Below are positions 16,130 through 23,576 of a DNA stretch of 64,000 bases, piece by piece. The notes beneath the pieces were generated by a model. It searched no databases. It had not been told where the DNA came from and saw only the letters and a program-made list of their open reading frames with translations. Each line of letters begins with the position of its first letter. Position 1 is the stretch's first letter. Origin of the DNA: an uncultured Lachnospiraceae bacterium (lineage in GTDB: Bacteria > Bacillota > Clostridia > Lachnospirales > Lachnospiraceae); assembly GCA_947626775.1 (NCBI GenBank), contig CANQTL010000006.1:1-64000 (forward strand), in the 5' to 3' direction. Position numbers and translations under genes: made by a program.

Positions 16130-17122
16130 ATGGGCGGCGGCGGAAGAAATGTGCGGTCAAAAAGGCAGCAGGCGGCGCGCAGAAGAAAAAACAGATTCAA
16201 GAGAAAAATATTTAATTTATCGGTTGTTCTGATTATCGCCATGCTGCTGTTGTGCATCGGCAATATCTACGCCCGCCTTGCCGAACTGCAGACGGCTTTA
16301 AAACGCCTGGAAGATCAATCGCGCGGCGCGGAGAACGCCTATGAGACGGAAGCGCTGTCGGACGACGCCCGTGCAGGCTATGCGGACAGCATTGCGGCTG
16401 TGGACGTGGACAAGCCCATAGAGCGTACCGGGGAAGAGGTGCTGGCCCGTCTCGGCGAGCTGGGCGAAGGCGATCCCGCCATAGCGGATATCTGCCAAAA
16501 CTATGAAGATTATCCGGAAGAATTGCTGGCCGCGCTGGCAAACAACCCCGAGATGAAGGATTTTGTTACGGGATATCACAGCGGAAAAGAAAACGGTTCC
16601 GGGGCGCTCACCGAGGCGGAGGCGGAACAGAAATTTCCGCTTTTTCTGCAATGGGATCCGAGATGGGGCTATCGGTCTTACGGGGGAAGCTGTATCGGAC
16701 TGGCGGGCTGCGGGCCGACCTGTCTGTCTATGGCGCTCTTCTATCTGACGAGAGACAGCGGACTTACGCCGGATAAGATGGCCGATTACAGCATGGAGAA
16801 CGGCTACTATATGGAGGGAACGGGTACGGCATGGGCGCTGATGGAGGATGCGCCCGGACAGTATGGGTTTGACGTCGAGAAGCTGAGCGCGAGGGCGGAG
16901 GATCTGATCGCAGCGCTTGACAGCGGCGGCGTCATCGTCTGTTCCGTGGGTCGGGGAGACTTCACGACACAGGGTCACTATATCGTGATCTACGGTTATG
17001 AGAGCGATGGTTTTCTGGTAAACGATCCAAACTGCGTGGCGAGAAGCCGCAAGTGGGCGTTCAGCAGATTGAAGCCTCAGATCAAGAATATCTGGGCGTA
17101 TCTGCCGGCGGGTGGGATGTGA
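16130..17122 (+). CDS. C39-like (peptidase_C39_2) cysteine peptidase, membrane anchored
   Basis: The protein has 330 residues. A basic K/R-rich N-terminus (residues 8-27) and a hydrophobic helix (about 28-46) give a signal anchor, placing the rest outside the cell. After a helical spacer, the papain-like domain (residues 165-330) has FPLFLQWDPRWG, then AGCGPTCLSMALF with the catalytic Cys near residue 193, TQGHYIVIYGY with the catalytic His near 282, and VNDPN for the third residue. It may process a cell-surface or peptidoglycan-linked peptide; no linked bacteriocin or ABC gene is adjacent, so a role in bacteriocin export is not supported. GGAGGAAGAGG lies upstream of the ATG. Confidence 0.87.
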   Translation: MGGGGRNVRSKRQQAARRRKNRFKRKIFNLSVVLIIAMLLLCIGNIYARLAELQTALKRLEDQSRGAENAYETEALSDDARAGYADSIAAVDVDKPIERTGEEVLARLGELGEGDPAIADICQNYEDYPEELLAALANNPEMKDFVTGYHSGKENGSGALTEAEAEQKFPLFLQWDPRWGYRSYGGSCIGLAGCGPTCLSMALFYLTRDSGLTPDKMADYSMENGYYMEGTGTAWALMEDAPGQYGFDVEKLSARAEDLIAALDSGGVIVCSVGRGDFTTQGHYIVIYGYESDGFLVNDPNCVARSRKWAFSRLKPQIKNIWAYLPAGGM

Positions 17123-17174
17123 GAAGGCGGAGGGAAGTTCCCTGTAAAAATCACAGACCGCATGAAACCGTTGT

Positions 17175-18842
17175 CTACAGAAGGCGCTCCGCTTCCAGAA
17201 ATCCCTTAAAATACCGCCAGGTCCGCTGGTAATTCTCATAGTCCGTGGGCGTGCCCCAGCCGATATAACGGTCGATATCGAATATTCTGGCGCTGTATCC
17301 CAGAGCCAGCACATGGCTGACTACCTGATCGACATAGAACTCTCCGTTGACACGGTCATTTTCCGCGATCATCTTTTTCGTCGCTTCTGTGAAAATCCTT
17401 GCCTTTTTAAACCAGAAAGTCGCTACCACGGCGGGGTCTTCCATGGGTGTGTCGGAGATCGCTTTCTTGATGGATGTGCCGGTGATGCTGCCGTTTTCGT
17501 CCGCGATCATCCAGCCGTAAGCGTTGGGATTTGCCAGAACGGCTTCGTTGTGGCGATAAGTAAAGACGATACAGTCGCATGTCTCCGTCAGTTTTCCGAA
17601 CGCCTGCCTGTCAATATCCATGCCGTTGTCGCAGCCGGCGATCAGCAGAGGTTCTTCGGGATTCAGGCGCTCTTCGGCGAGCATACAGGTGCAGGCCTGC
17701 CCTTCTGTCAGATGATCCACGGTGATAAACTCCGCGTTCGGATAGTAAGCGCGGATCGCCGCTTCCACCCCGTCCGTCTTGTGGAAAGTTCTGTCCACGT
17801 AGATGACGTTAGAGCCGTTGGCGGCAGCGTCCGGCAGATCCGCGGTGGCGCATACCACCATCGGTTTCTCTTCGCCGGTCCGCCGGTCCACCGTCATAAT
17901 GGCCGGTTTGTGCACCTTATAACCGGCGTCTGCGAAGCGCTGTCCTGCGCCAGCCATCGGAATCAGAATTTTCCCGGCTGTGCGCGGCGGCGTTCCCGTG
18001 CTGCCGTCAGCCGGACTGTCCGGATTCTTTGTTTTCGTCAGCCGGATCAGGTCTGTCCAGTACACGAACTCTCTCATATCTTCCGGCGTGCCCCACTGAC
18101 AGAAATAGGAGACGTTTGTCGGCACCCACACTTTCAGTCCGTCCCGCACCATGAAGTTATATGGAAGGGACGCATAGAATTCCCCATTGATCGCGCACTC
18201 TTCATGTTCTGTCAGGATGCGGCAGTATTTTCTCAGCGTTTCGCCGTTCCTGAAATAATATACGCCCGGCGAATGTTTTGCTTTTGTCTTGTCTTCCTCA
18301 TAAGAATATTTCTCCCGGATCTCGAGCAGATTGTCGTCCGCATCTGTCAGGCAGGAGGCGTAATAATTTTTTTCGGGCAGCAGATTTGGATGAAAGCCTG
18401 TATAACACGGTACTGCGCCGTCGCAGCCGCGCCGTTTCACTTCCCCGGCAAAGGCGGCGTAGTCCCACGTCATATAGAAATCGCAGTAATTGATGATAAA
18501 TCCGTCCTCCGGATCAATACCCGGAGCATTTTCGTCTGCCTGTCCGCACAGTATTTCGTATGCGCGCAGCACATCATAGACCGGGCCTTTCTTCACCCAG
18601 TCCTCGATGGATACGACGATCGCCCTGGGCGCCAGACGCAGCAGCCGCTCCCGCATGGACGGATCGTTCTGCAGATGTTCTCTGCGGCAGACGAAGACAA
18701 AATTTACGTCCGCGGGGTACATGCCCGTCACGATCCATTCGATGATGGGTTTGTCCATAATTCTGATAAAAGGTTTCAGTTCCCGGTATCCTGCCGCCAC
18801 AAAGCGGGAGCCGTACCCTGTCATGGGAATGATCACATTCAT
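17175..18842 (-). CDS. protein with two tandem sugar-phosphate nucleotidyltransferase domains
   Basis: The protein has 555 residues. Domain 1 (residues 1 to about 270) starts MNVIIPMTGYGSRFVAAGY and carries KPFIRIMDKPIIEW. Domain 2 (about 291-555) restarts with ILIPMAGAGQRFADAGY and KPAIMTVDRR. Each domain ends similarly, WGTPEDMREFVYW and WGTPTDYENYQRTW, and each has an acidic active-site pattern (NYCDFY in the first, GCDNGMD in the second). A P/S/T/G-rich linker joins them. GxGxRF-x2-AGY-x3-KP is the variant of the NTP-transferase signature found in capsule and LPS clusters. The product could be an NDP-activated sugar or polyol; the nucleotide and substrate are not readable. The start is 7 bases after the aldolase stop, so the pair is probably an operon. 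Confidence 0.85.
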   Translation of the reverse strand: MNVIIPMTGYGSRFVAAGYRELKPFIRIMDKPIIEWIVTGMYPADVNFVFVCRREHLQNDPSMRERLLRLAPRAIVVSIEDWVKKGPVYDVLRAYEILCGQADENAPGIDPEDGFIINYCDFYMTWDYAAFAGEVKRRGCDGAVPCYTGFHPNLLPEKNYYASCLTDADDNLLEIREKYSYEEDKTKAKHSPGVYYFRNGETLRKYCRILTEHEECAINGEFYASLPYNFMVRDGLKVWVPTNVSYFCQWGTPEDMREFVYWTDLIRLTKTKNPDSPADGSTGTPPRTAGKILIPMAGAGQRFADAGYKVHKPAIMTVDRRTGEEKPMVVCATADLPDAAANGSNVIYVDRTFHKTDGVEAAIRAYYPNAEFITVDHLTEGQACTCMLAEERLNPEEPLLIAGCDNGMDIDRQAFGKLTETCDCIVFTYRHNEAVLANPNAYGWMIADENGSITGTSIKKAISDTPMEDPAVVATFWFKKARIFTEATKKMIAENDRVNGEFYVDQVVSHVLALGYSARIFDIDRYIGWGTPTDYENYQRTWRYFKGFLEAERLL

Positions 18843-18849
18843 AGCTTCG

Positions 18850-19920
18850 TTATCCCTTCTGTCTGCGGTATTTTTCCGCATCCCAATTTAACAGCTCCTC
18901 CGCCTGGCCGTCGCTCAGACAGTTCATTCTCCGGCCAAGATTTCCGTGCTGTACCCGCGCCGCAAAACTCATCACGCTCTCGATTTCCTGCGCCTTGCGC
19001 ACACTTTCCGCCAGAATATAGAAACTGCCCGCGCGGTAAATGAGCGCAGGCGGACCGTACTGCGCCATGAAATCCCGGATGTCCTGCGCGGTATACTCTT
19101 CTGCAAGACACAGCAGTTTTCTGTTGGCGTAGACGATGCAGTCCGGACAGAAGGCGTGTTCCCACAGCCCTGTCTCCGCCAGCGGTTCGCCTGCATATTC
19201 CCGCGACAGATAGCGGTTCTCCGAGACATAGACGATATTGCCGGCCAGCGGTTCGATCTGCCGTATCGTCTGCCAGAGCCGCGTCGCCTCCCGATAGGGA
19301 CCGTCATCTATTTTGAGATACGCCGCAATCTTCTGGAGAGTCTGTTCTGTCCGGGCAATCACTGTGTCGCCGTCGTCGCCGCTCACCACCAGTCCGTGAT
19401 TCGCAAGGAAGATGAGCGAACCGTCCGCGCCCTGAGCCTGCCGCTCTCTGTACAGCCGGTAATACGTTTCCGCCAGCGCGGCGCCCGGCTTGCAGTATGG
19501 AACGAACACCGCCTGCGGAAACAGACTGTGCAGCGTTTCCATGCCGTCTTCCCGTGCGGTCAGGATGTTCACCAGCGTCGGATGGGAGTGCAGCGTGTAT
19601 TTTCCTGTAACCGCATGCAGGAATGTCTCGATGGAGGCGCGGCCGCCCTCGAGCTGTGCCCCGGCGAGCAGTTCTTTGCCGGCCTCCTCGGTCAGAACTC
19701 CTTCGTTATCCGTCTCTGCAAGTTTTTGAAAGTAGTCGGTAATCTTTCTGTAATTTACCCTGGAGTATCCGGTCTGTTCGTTCACGTCCGCCAGCTGAAA
19801 GCCCGAACTCTTGACCAGCATAATACGTTCGTCCAGTTTGACGGAGGTATTGCCGCCGCCTGCCTGTGCCAGGTCGTTGCGCATGCCTGCATATTTTGAT
19901 ATTTTGATAAAATCCTTCAC
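18850..19920 (-). CDS. class II aldolase/adducin family protein
   Basis: The protein has about 356 residues. The N-terminal domain has the class II aldolase pattern: GGGNTSVKLD (about residues 21-30), TLHSHPTLVN with two metal-binding His near residues 111 and 113, and LANHGLVV with a third His near 176. The C-terminal ~120 residues have no clear assignment. Known relatives split or epimerise phosphorylated sugars such as fuculose or ribulose phosphate using a divalent metal. Being directly upstream of the tandem nucleotidyltransferase suggests it makes or uses the sugar or polyol to be activated. The GTG at 19920 has GGAGG 8 bases upstream; a GTG at 19929 overlaps that site. Confidence 0.83.
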   Translation of the reverse strand: MKDFIKISKYAGMRNDLAQAGGGNTSVKLDERIMLVKSSGFQLADVNEQTGYSRVNYRKITDYFQKLAETDNEGVLTEEAGKELLAGAQLEGGRASIETFLHAVTGKYTLHSHPTLVNILTAREDGMETLHSLFPQAVFVPYCKPGAALAETYYRLYRERQAQGADGSLIFLANHGLVVSGDDGDTVIARTEQTLQKIAAYLKIDDGPYREATRLWQTIRQIEPLAGNIVYVSENRYLSREYAGEPLAETGLWEHAFCPDCIVYANRKLLCLAEEYTAQDIRDFMAQYGPPALIYRAGSFYILAESVRKAQEIESVMSFAARVQHGNLGRRMNCLSDGQAEELLNWDAEKYRRQKG

Positions 19921-20030
19921 GATATGCACCTCCCCGGATATTCCGCGTCATACAGAACGGTCCGCGTGATCTTCAGGAACAGATTTAGTCTATCATATTT
20001 AGCCGAAATGTGCATCTGCTAAAATACAGA

Positions 20031-20067
20031 AATAGCCGCCCCTGTCTCGTAAACTAAGGCGGCTATT
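20031..20067 (-). terminator. terminator of the DUF4358 lipoprotein gene
   Basis: AATAGCCGCC (20031-20040) and GGCGGCTATT (20058-20067) form a perfect 10-bp stem with a 17-base loop. On the minus strand it overlaps the end of the lipoprotein gene and is followed by TCTGTATTTT. Confidence 0.65.
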
Positions 20068-20716
20068 CCAGGATCCCTTTTTCCAGAACATACAGGGCGC
20101 GCTCGTTTTCCTCCTGGCAGTAGGCGATGATTTCCTCTTCGCCCTTGTCCGCCACGATCGTCGTGTCCGCGCCCAGCTGTACGAAACAGACGTAGTCGTC
20201 GATGGTCTCCATGCGGGAGGCCTCCGCTTTACACAGATTCTGCGGGTGGCGCCGGTTCTGTTCGATGACGGAGGCGCGGTAGCGTTCCAGCGCCGCTTCC
20301 ACGTCTCCTACGCGGGATTCTCTGGCGTGAATGATGATCATGGTGTCGATGTGGGCGTCCATCGCCTGTCGTTCCGCCAGAAAATCCACGTACATATCGT
20401 CCGTGATGCCGGTTGTCTGTTCCAGTTCTTCTTTGGTCAGGCTGAAATCCGGCCAGTATTTATCGCTCAGCAGTTCTTTGACGTCGTCTTTCAGTTCCGA
20501 CAGAGCGATGAACTTCTCTTCCTCCTGAAAAGGGAAACTGCTGGCCTGCAGATCACTCGAGAGCCCCTGTGATTCAAAGGACCGTCCGCCCTTCACGAGT
20601 TCGTCTTCCGGCAGTTCGTCGCCGCAGCCCGCAAGCAGTATTCCGGCGATCAGCACAGCCGCCGTTTTCCGCATTACCCGTCCCGCGCGGGATCTGTCCG
20701 CCGTATTTGTCTTCAT
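20063..20716 (-). CDS. DUF4358-like lipoprotein
   Basis: The protein has 217 residues. Two basic patches precede a hydrophobic signal segment ending in the lipobox LLAGC (about residues 27-31), so the mature protein is lipid-anchored outside the membrane. The soluble part (residues 55-217) has SELKDDVKELL, then TDDMYVDFLAERQAMDAHIDTMIIIHARE and DDYVCFVQLGAD, the pattern of DUF4358 lipoproteins. These are often found beside MBOAT/SGNH acyltransferase genes in Clostridia, and here the MBOAT gene starts divergently 132 bases away, so it may help O-acylation of a surface polymer. GGAGGG precedes the ATG at 20716; an alternative ATG is at 20674. Confidence 0.75.
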   Translation of the reverse strand: MKTNTADRSRAGRVMRKTAAVLIAGILLAGCGDELPEDELVKGGRSFESQGLSSDLQASSFPFQEEEKFIALSELKDDVKELLSDKYWPDFSLTKEELEQTTGITDDMYVDFLAERQAMDAHIDTMIIIHARESRVGDVEAALERYRASVIEQNRRHPQNLCKAEASRMETIDDYVCFVQLGADTTIVADKGEEEIIAYCQEENERALYVLEKGILE

Positions 20717-20752
20717 CCGTCTTTGCCCTCCGTTTCCGCATATTTGCCGCAA

Positions 20753-20781
20753 TTGTTAATTTCGGCGTTCTTTGATATAAT
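20753..20781 (+). promoter_or_regulatory. promoter of the MBOAT-led glycan operon
   Basis: TTGTTA (20753-20758), a 17-base spacer and TATAAT (20776-20781), with TGA directly before the -10 as an extended element, make a strong promoter. A leader of about 60 bases, A/T-rich and then AAAGGGAG, leads to the ATG at 20848. Confidence 0.7.
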
Positions 20782-20847
20782 AAGATTTATTATAGTTTTT
20801 ACCTTTTTTAGAAAAATATGTATGCGAAAGGGAGTTTCCGCTGCAGT

Positions 20848-22407
20848 ATGCTGTTTAACTCGTATATTTTTATCTTTCTGTTTCTGCCGCTTGTACTGAT
20901 CGGCTGGTACGCGTTGAATTACAGGCAAAAGTATAAGACGGCCTGCGTTTTTCTGGCAGGTATGTCGCTGTGGTTCTATGCCTATTTTAACGTCCGCTAT
21001 CTGGCGGTCATACTGGTCAGCATGGGAGCGAACTATCTGCTGAGTTTCCTGCTGACGCGGATACCGGAGGAAGGTTCCGGGGAGAACGCCGCCGGTGCCG
21101 ATGCGGACAGGCGTAAGGCAGACGCCCGGGTTCGTCTGTGGAGGCGCGCGGGACTGCTGGCAGGGCTTGTCCTGAATCTCGGCATCCTGTTTTACTTTAA
21201 ATATTATGATTTCTTTATCGAGAATATTAATCTCGCGTTTCACACCGATTTTACCCTGCGGCATATCCTGCTGCCGCTCGGCATCAGCTTCTTTACGTTC
21301 CAGCAGCTTTCGTTTATCATCGACAGGTGCCTGGGGCGGTGCGAACACTATGACCTGGTCGATTACGTTACCTTTGTGACGTTTTTTCCGCAGCTGATTG
21401 CCGGACCGATCGTCCTGTATAAAGAGATGATCCCGCAGTTTAAAGATCTCTCCAGGCGAAGATTCAACCCGGCGTCTTTTGCCCGAGGAATTTATCTGTT
21501 TGTGCTGGGGCTGGCCAAAAAGGTGCTGCTGGCGGACACTTTTGCGCTGATGGCCAATTACGGTTTCGCACAGACTTTCTCCCTGGATACGGTCTCCACG
21601 ATTGCCGTCATTCTGGCGTACACGTTTGAGCTGTACTTTGACTTCAGCGGTTATTCCGACATGGCGGCGGGGCTTGGGAAGATGTTTAATATCGAACTGC
21701 CCATGAATTTCAACGCGCCCTACCGCGCGTGCAGTATCAAGGAATTCTGGCAGAGATGGCACATCACGCTGTCCCGTTTCTTTATCACCTATGTGTATAT
21801 TCCGCTTGGCGGCAGCAGAAAAGGGCGGGCGCGGATGCTGATCAACACGTTTGTCATTTTTCTGTTAAGCGGTCTGTGGCACGGAGCGGCCTGGACTTAT
21901 GTGGCGTGGGGCGCGATGCAGGGGCTTCTGGTAGTCTGGGATAATCTTGGGATTGTCGGTATCAGAGGCCGCGAAGAGAAACGACCGGCCCGCTGTCATA
22001 TTCCCGCATGGCTGGGCTGGATCTTCACGTTTTCCCTCTTCAATCTGTCTCTCTTCTTCTTCCGGAGCGAGAGTATGCTGGGCGCGGCGCAGCTTTTTAA
22101 GAATCTCTTCGCGGGGAACTGGACGGGTAAGATCTACGAAGTCGCCGCCCGTCTTGATCTGCCGGAGATCTATGTGCTGAGACAGGGGCTGGAGCTGGCG
22201 GCGCCCGGGCTGATGAACTATTTCTATCTGGCTGTCATGCTGTTGTTATTCGCGCTGGCGTTTTTCCTGATCTCCCGGCCCGCCGCATATGAGCGGGCAG
22301 CGCGCGGCGAGCTGACGTCCGGACGCTGCTGGGCGGTATGCATTCTGTTAGTGTGGTGTATTGTGTCGATGTCGGAAGTGAGCACATTTTTGTATTTTAA
22401 CTTTTAG
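20848..22407 (+). CDS. MBOAT family O-acyltransferase
   Basis: This 519-residue protein has about 11 membrane helices. The MBOAT core is clear: YFKYYDFF, LPLGISFFTFQQLSFIID, FPQLIAGPI, YFDFSGYSDMAAGLGKMF, NFNAPYRACSIKEFWQRWHITLSRF, and the catalytic-His segment LLSGLWHGAAWTYVAWG. It belongs to the AlgI/DltB group that transfers acyl groups across the membrane to cell-surface polymers. The SGNH-like partner gene lies 11 bases downstream, the usual two-component arrangement. The start at 20848 matches the family N-terminus (MLFNSYIFIF); an ATG at 20818 has no ribosome binding site. Confidence 0.93.
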   Translation: MLFNSYIFIFLFLPLVLIGWYALNYRQKYKTACVFLAGMSLWFYAYFNVRYLAVILVSMGANYLLSFLLTRIPEEGSGENAAGADADRRKADARVRLWRRAGLLAGLVLNLGILFYFKYYDFFIENINLAFHTDFTLRHILLPLGISFFTFQQLSFIIDRCLGRCEHYDLVDYVTFVTFFPQLIAGPIVLYKEMIPQFKDLSRRRFNPASFARGIYLFVLGLAKKVLLADTFALMANYGFAQTFSLDTVSTIAVILAYTFELYFDFSGYSDMAAGLGKMFNIELPMNFNAPYRACSIKEFWQRWHITLSRFFITYVYIPLGGSRKGRARMLINTFVIFLLSGLWHGAAWTYVAWGAMQGLLVVWDNLGIVGIRGREEKRPARCHIPAWLGWIFTFSLFNLSLFFFRSESMLGAAQLFKNLFAGNWTGKIYEVAARLDLPEIYVLRQGLELAAPGLMNYFYLAVMLLLFALAFFLISRPAAYERAARGELTSGRCWAVCILLVWCIVSMSEVSTFLYFNF

Positions 22408-22418
22408 AAGATTTGGTG

Positions 22419-23507
22419 ATGGGTATGAGTCAAAAAGAATCTACAGCGCAAGATCAGAATATCAGGTTCCTCCGGCAGTTTGCGGTGCGGACGGCGGCGC
22501 TGCTCGCCGCGGTTGTCGGCGTCGTGGCGCTTCTGGATCCGTTCTATCAGTACCATGCGCCGCTGCCGGGTCTGAAAGCGGTGCTGACCGACAAGGAGTA
22601 TCAGTGCATCGGCACGCTGCGCAATTTCGATTACGACGCGCTGCTCGTCGGTTCGTCGGTCTGCGAGAACTATAACAACCACTGGTTTGACGAGGGATTT
22701 GACTGCACGGCGATCAAGGCGATCCGCTCCTATGGAGCGACTGCGGATCTCTGTTATCTGCTGGAGGAAGCCTGCGCGACGCATGATTTGAAATATGTAT
22801 TTTATAATATCGATCCGTCGTCCCTGTCGGCGAGCACAGAACCGACTTACGAATCGACAGGCTGTCCGATGTATCTGTACGACAGAAATTATTTTAACGA
22901 TTATTCCTACTGGCTCAACAAGAGCGTGCTGCTGGAAAAAATTCCGTATATGTTCGCCTATTCTCTCGTCGGGGATTATGACGAGGGCGATTCCTACAAC
23001 TGGGCACAGTGGAAGTATTTCGGGCGGGATATGGCGACGGGCATGTACGACCGGCTCCCCGGCGTGGAACAGATGCAGCCGGAGACGGCGAACGAGGCGG
23101 AGCTTGCCGGCAACATTGCCCTGCTCACGGCACAGGTTGAAGCGCATCCGGAGACGACCTTCAAGTTTTTCTTTTCGCCTTATTCCATGCTCTGGTGGGA
23201 TAACGCTTACCGAAGCGGAGAGCGCGACGCTGTGATCTACAATGAGAAACAGGCAATCGGCGCGCTGCTCTCCTATGACAATGCGGAGGTCTACTTCTAT
23301 CAGGACGACGAGGATGTGATCACGAATCTGGACAACTATATGGATATGATTCATTTCTCCAAGGAGATCAACTATGCCGTCTACGATAAGCTGGCCAGGG
23401 GGGAAGACCGGCTCACAGAGGAGAATTACGAGGATCGTCTGGAGCGGATGCGCGCGCTGTCCGACCGGATCGTGCAAAAGGATATTCTGGAATATTATGC
23501 GGAGTGA
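22419..23507 (+). CDS. SGNH/DltD-like partner of the MBOAT acyltransferase
   Basis: The protein has 362 residues. One hydrophobic helix (residues 25-40) anchors it, with the rest outside. ALLVGSSVCENYN (about 75-86) resembles the nucleophile block of SGNH-fold acyltransferases (GxSxxxN), and YMDMIHFS near residue 309 supplies the D-x-x-H block. The placement directly after an MBOAT gene is the known pattern for DltD, AlgJ/AlgX or PatB partners that finish acyl transfer to the polymer. Overall similarity to DltD is low, so I call it by motif and context. The start may be ATG 22419 or 22425; both have weak ribosome binding sites and lie just after the MBOAT stop. Confidence 0.75.
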   Translation: MGMSQKESTAQDQNIRFLRQFAVRTAALLAAVVGVVALLDPFYQYHAPLPGLKAVLTDKEYQCIGTLRNFDYDALLVGSSVCENYNNHWFDEGFDCTAIKAIRSYGATADLCYLLEEACATHDLKYVFYNIDPSSLSASTEPTYESTGCPMYLYDRNYFNDYSYWLNKSVLLEKIPYMFAYSLVGDYDEGDSYNWAQWKYFGRDMATGMYDRLPGVEQMQPETANEAELAGNIALLTAQVEAHPETTFKFFFSPYSMLWWDNAYRSGERDAVIYNEKQAIGALLSYDNAEVYFYQDDEDVITNLDNYMDMIHFSKEINYAVYDKLARGEDRLTEENYEDRLERMRALSDRIVQKDILEYYAE

Positions 23508-23511
23508 TGTA

Positions 23512-23540
23512 TAGGCACGGCGGATATATTCGGGTATAAT
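23512..23540 (+). promoter_or_regulatory. possible internal promoter ahead of the GT-kinase fusion gene
   Basis: TAGGCA (23512-23517), a 17-base spacer and a perfect TATAAT (23535-23540) lie between the SGNH-like gene and the fusion gene. Transcription would start near 23547, after the GTG at 23544, which favours the ATG at 23577 as the start for this promoter. Confidence 0.45.
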
Positions 23541-23576
23541 AGTGTGAAAGAACAAAGAACAGGGACTTATGATTTT

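Noticed and set aside
16130-17122. Bacteriocin-processing ABC peptidase (C39 proper)
   Set aside because: The peptidase domain is at the C-terminus of a membrane-anchored protein with no ABC part, and no leader-peptide gene is nearby.
17313-19043. A 576-codon plus-strand frame opposite the tandem nucleotidyltransferase and aldolase genes
   Set aside because: It is rich in Cys/His/Arg in a way typical of antisense frames, crosses two real genes, and lacks a ribosome site.
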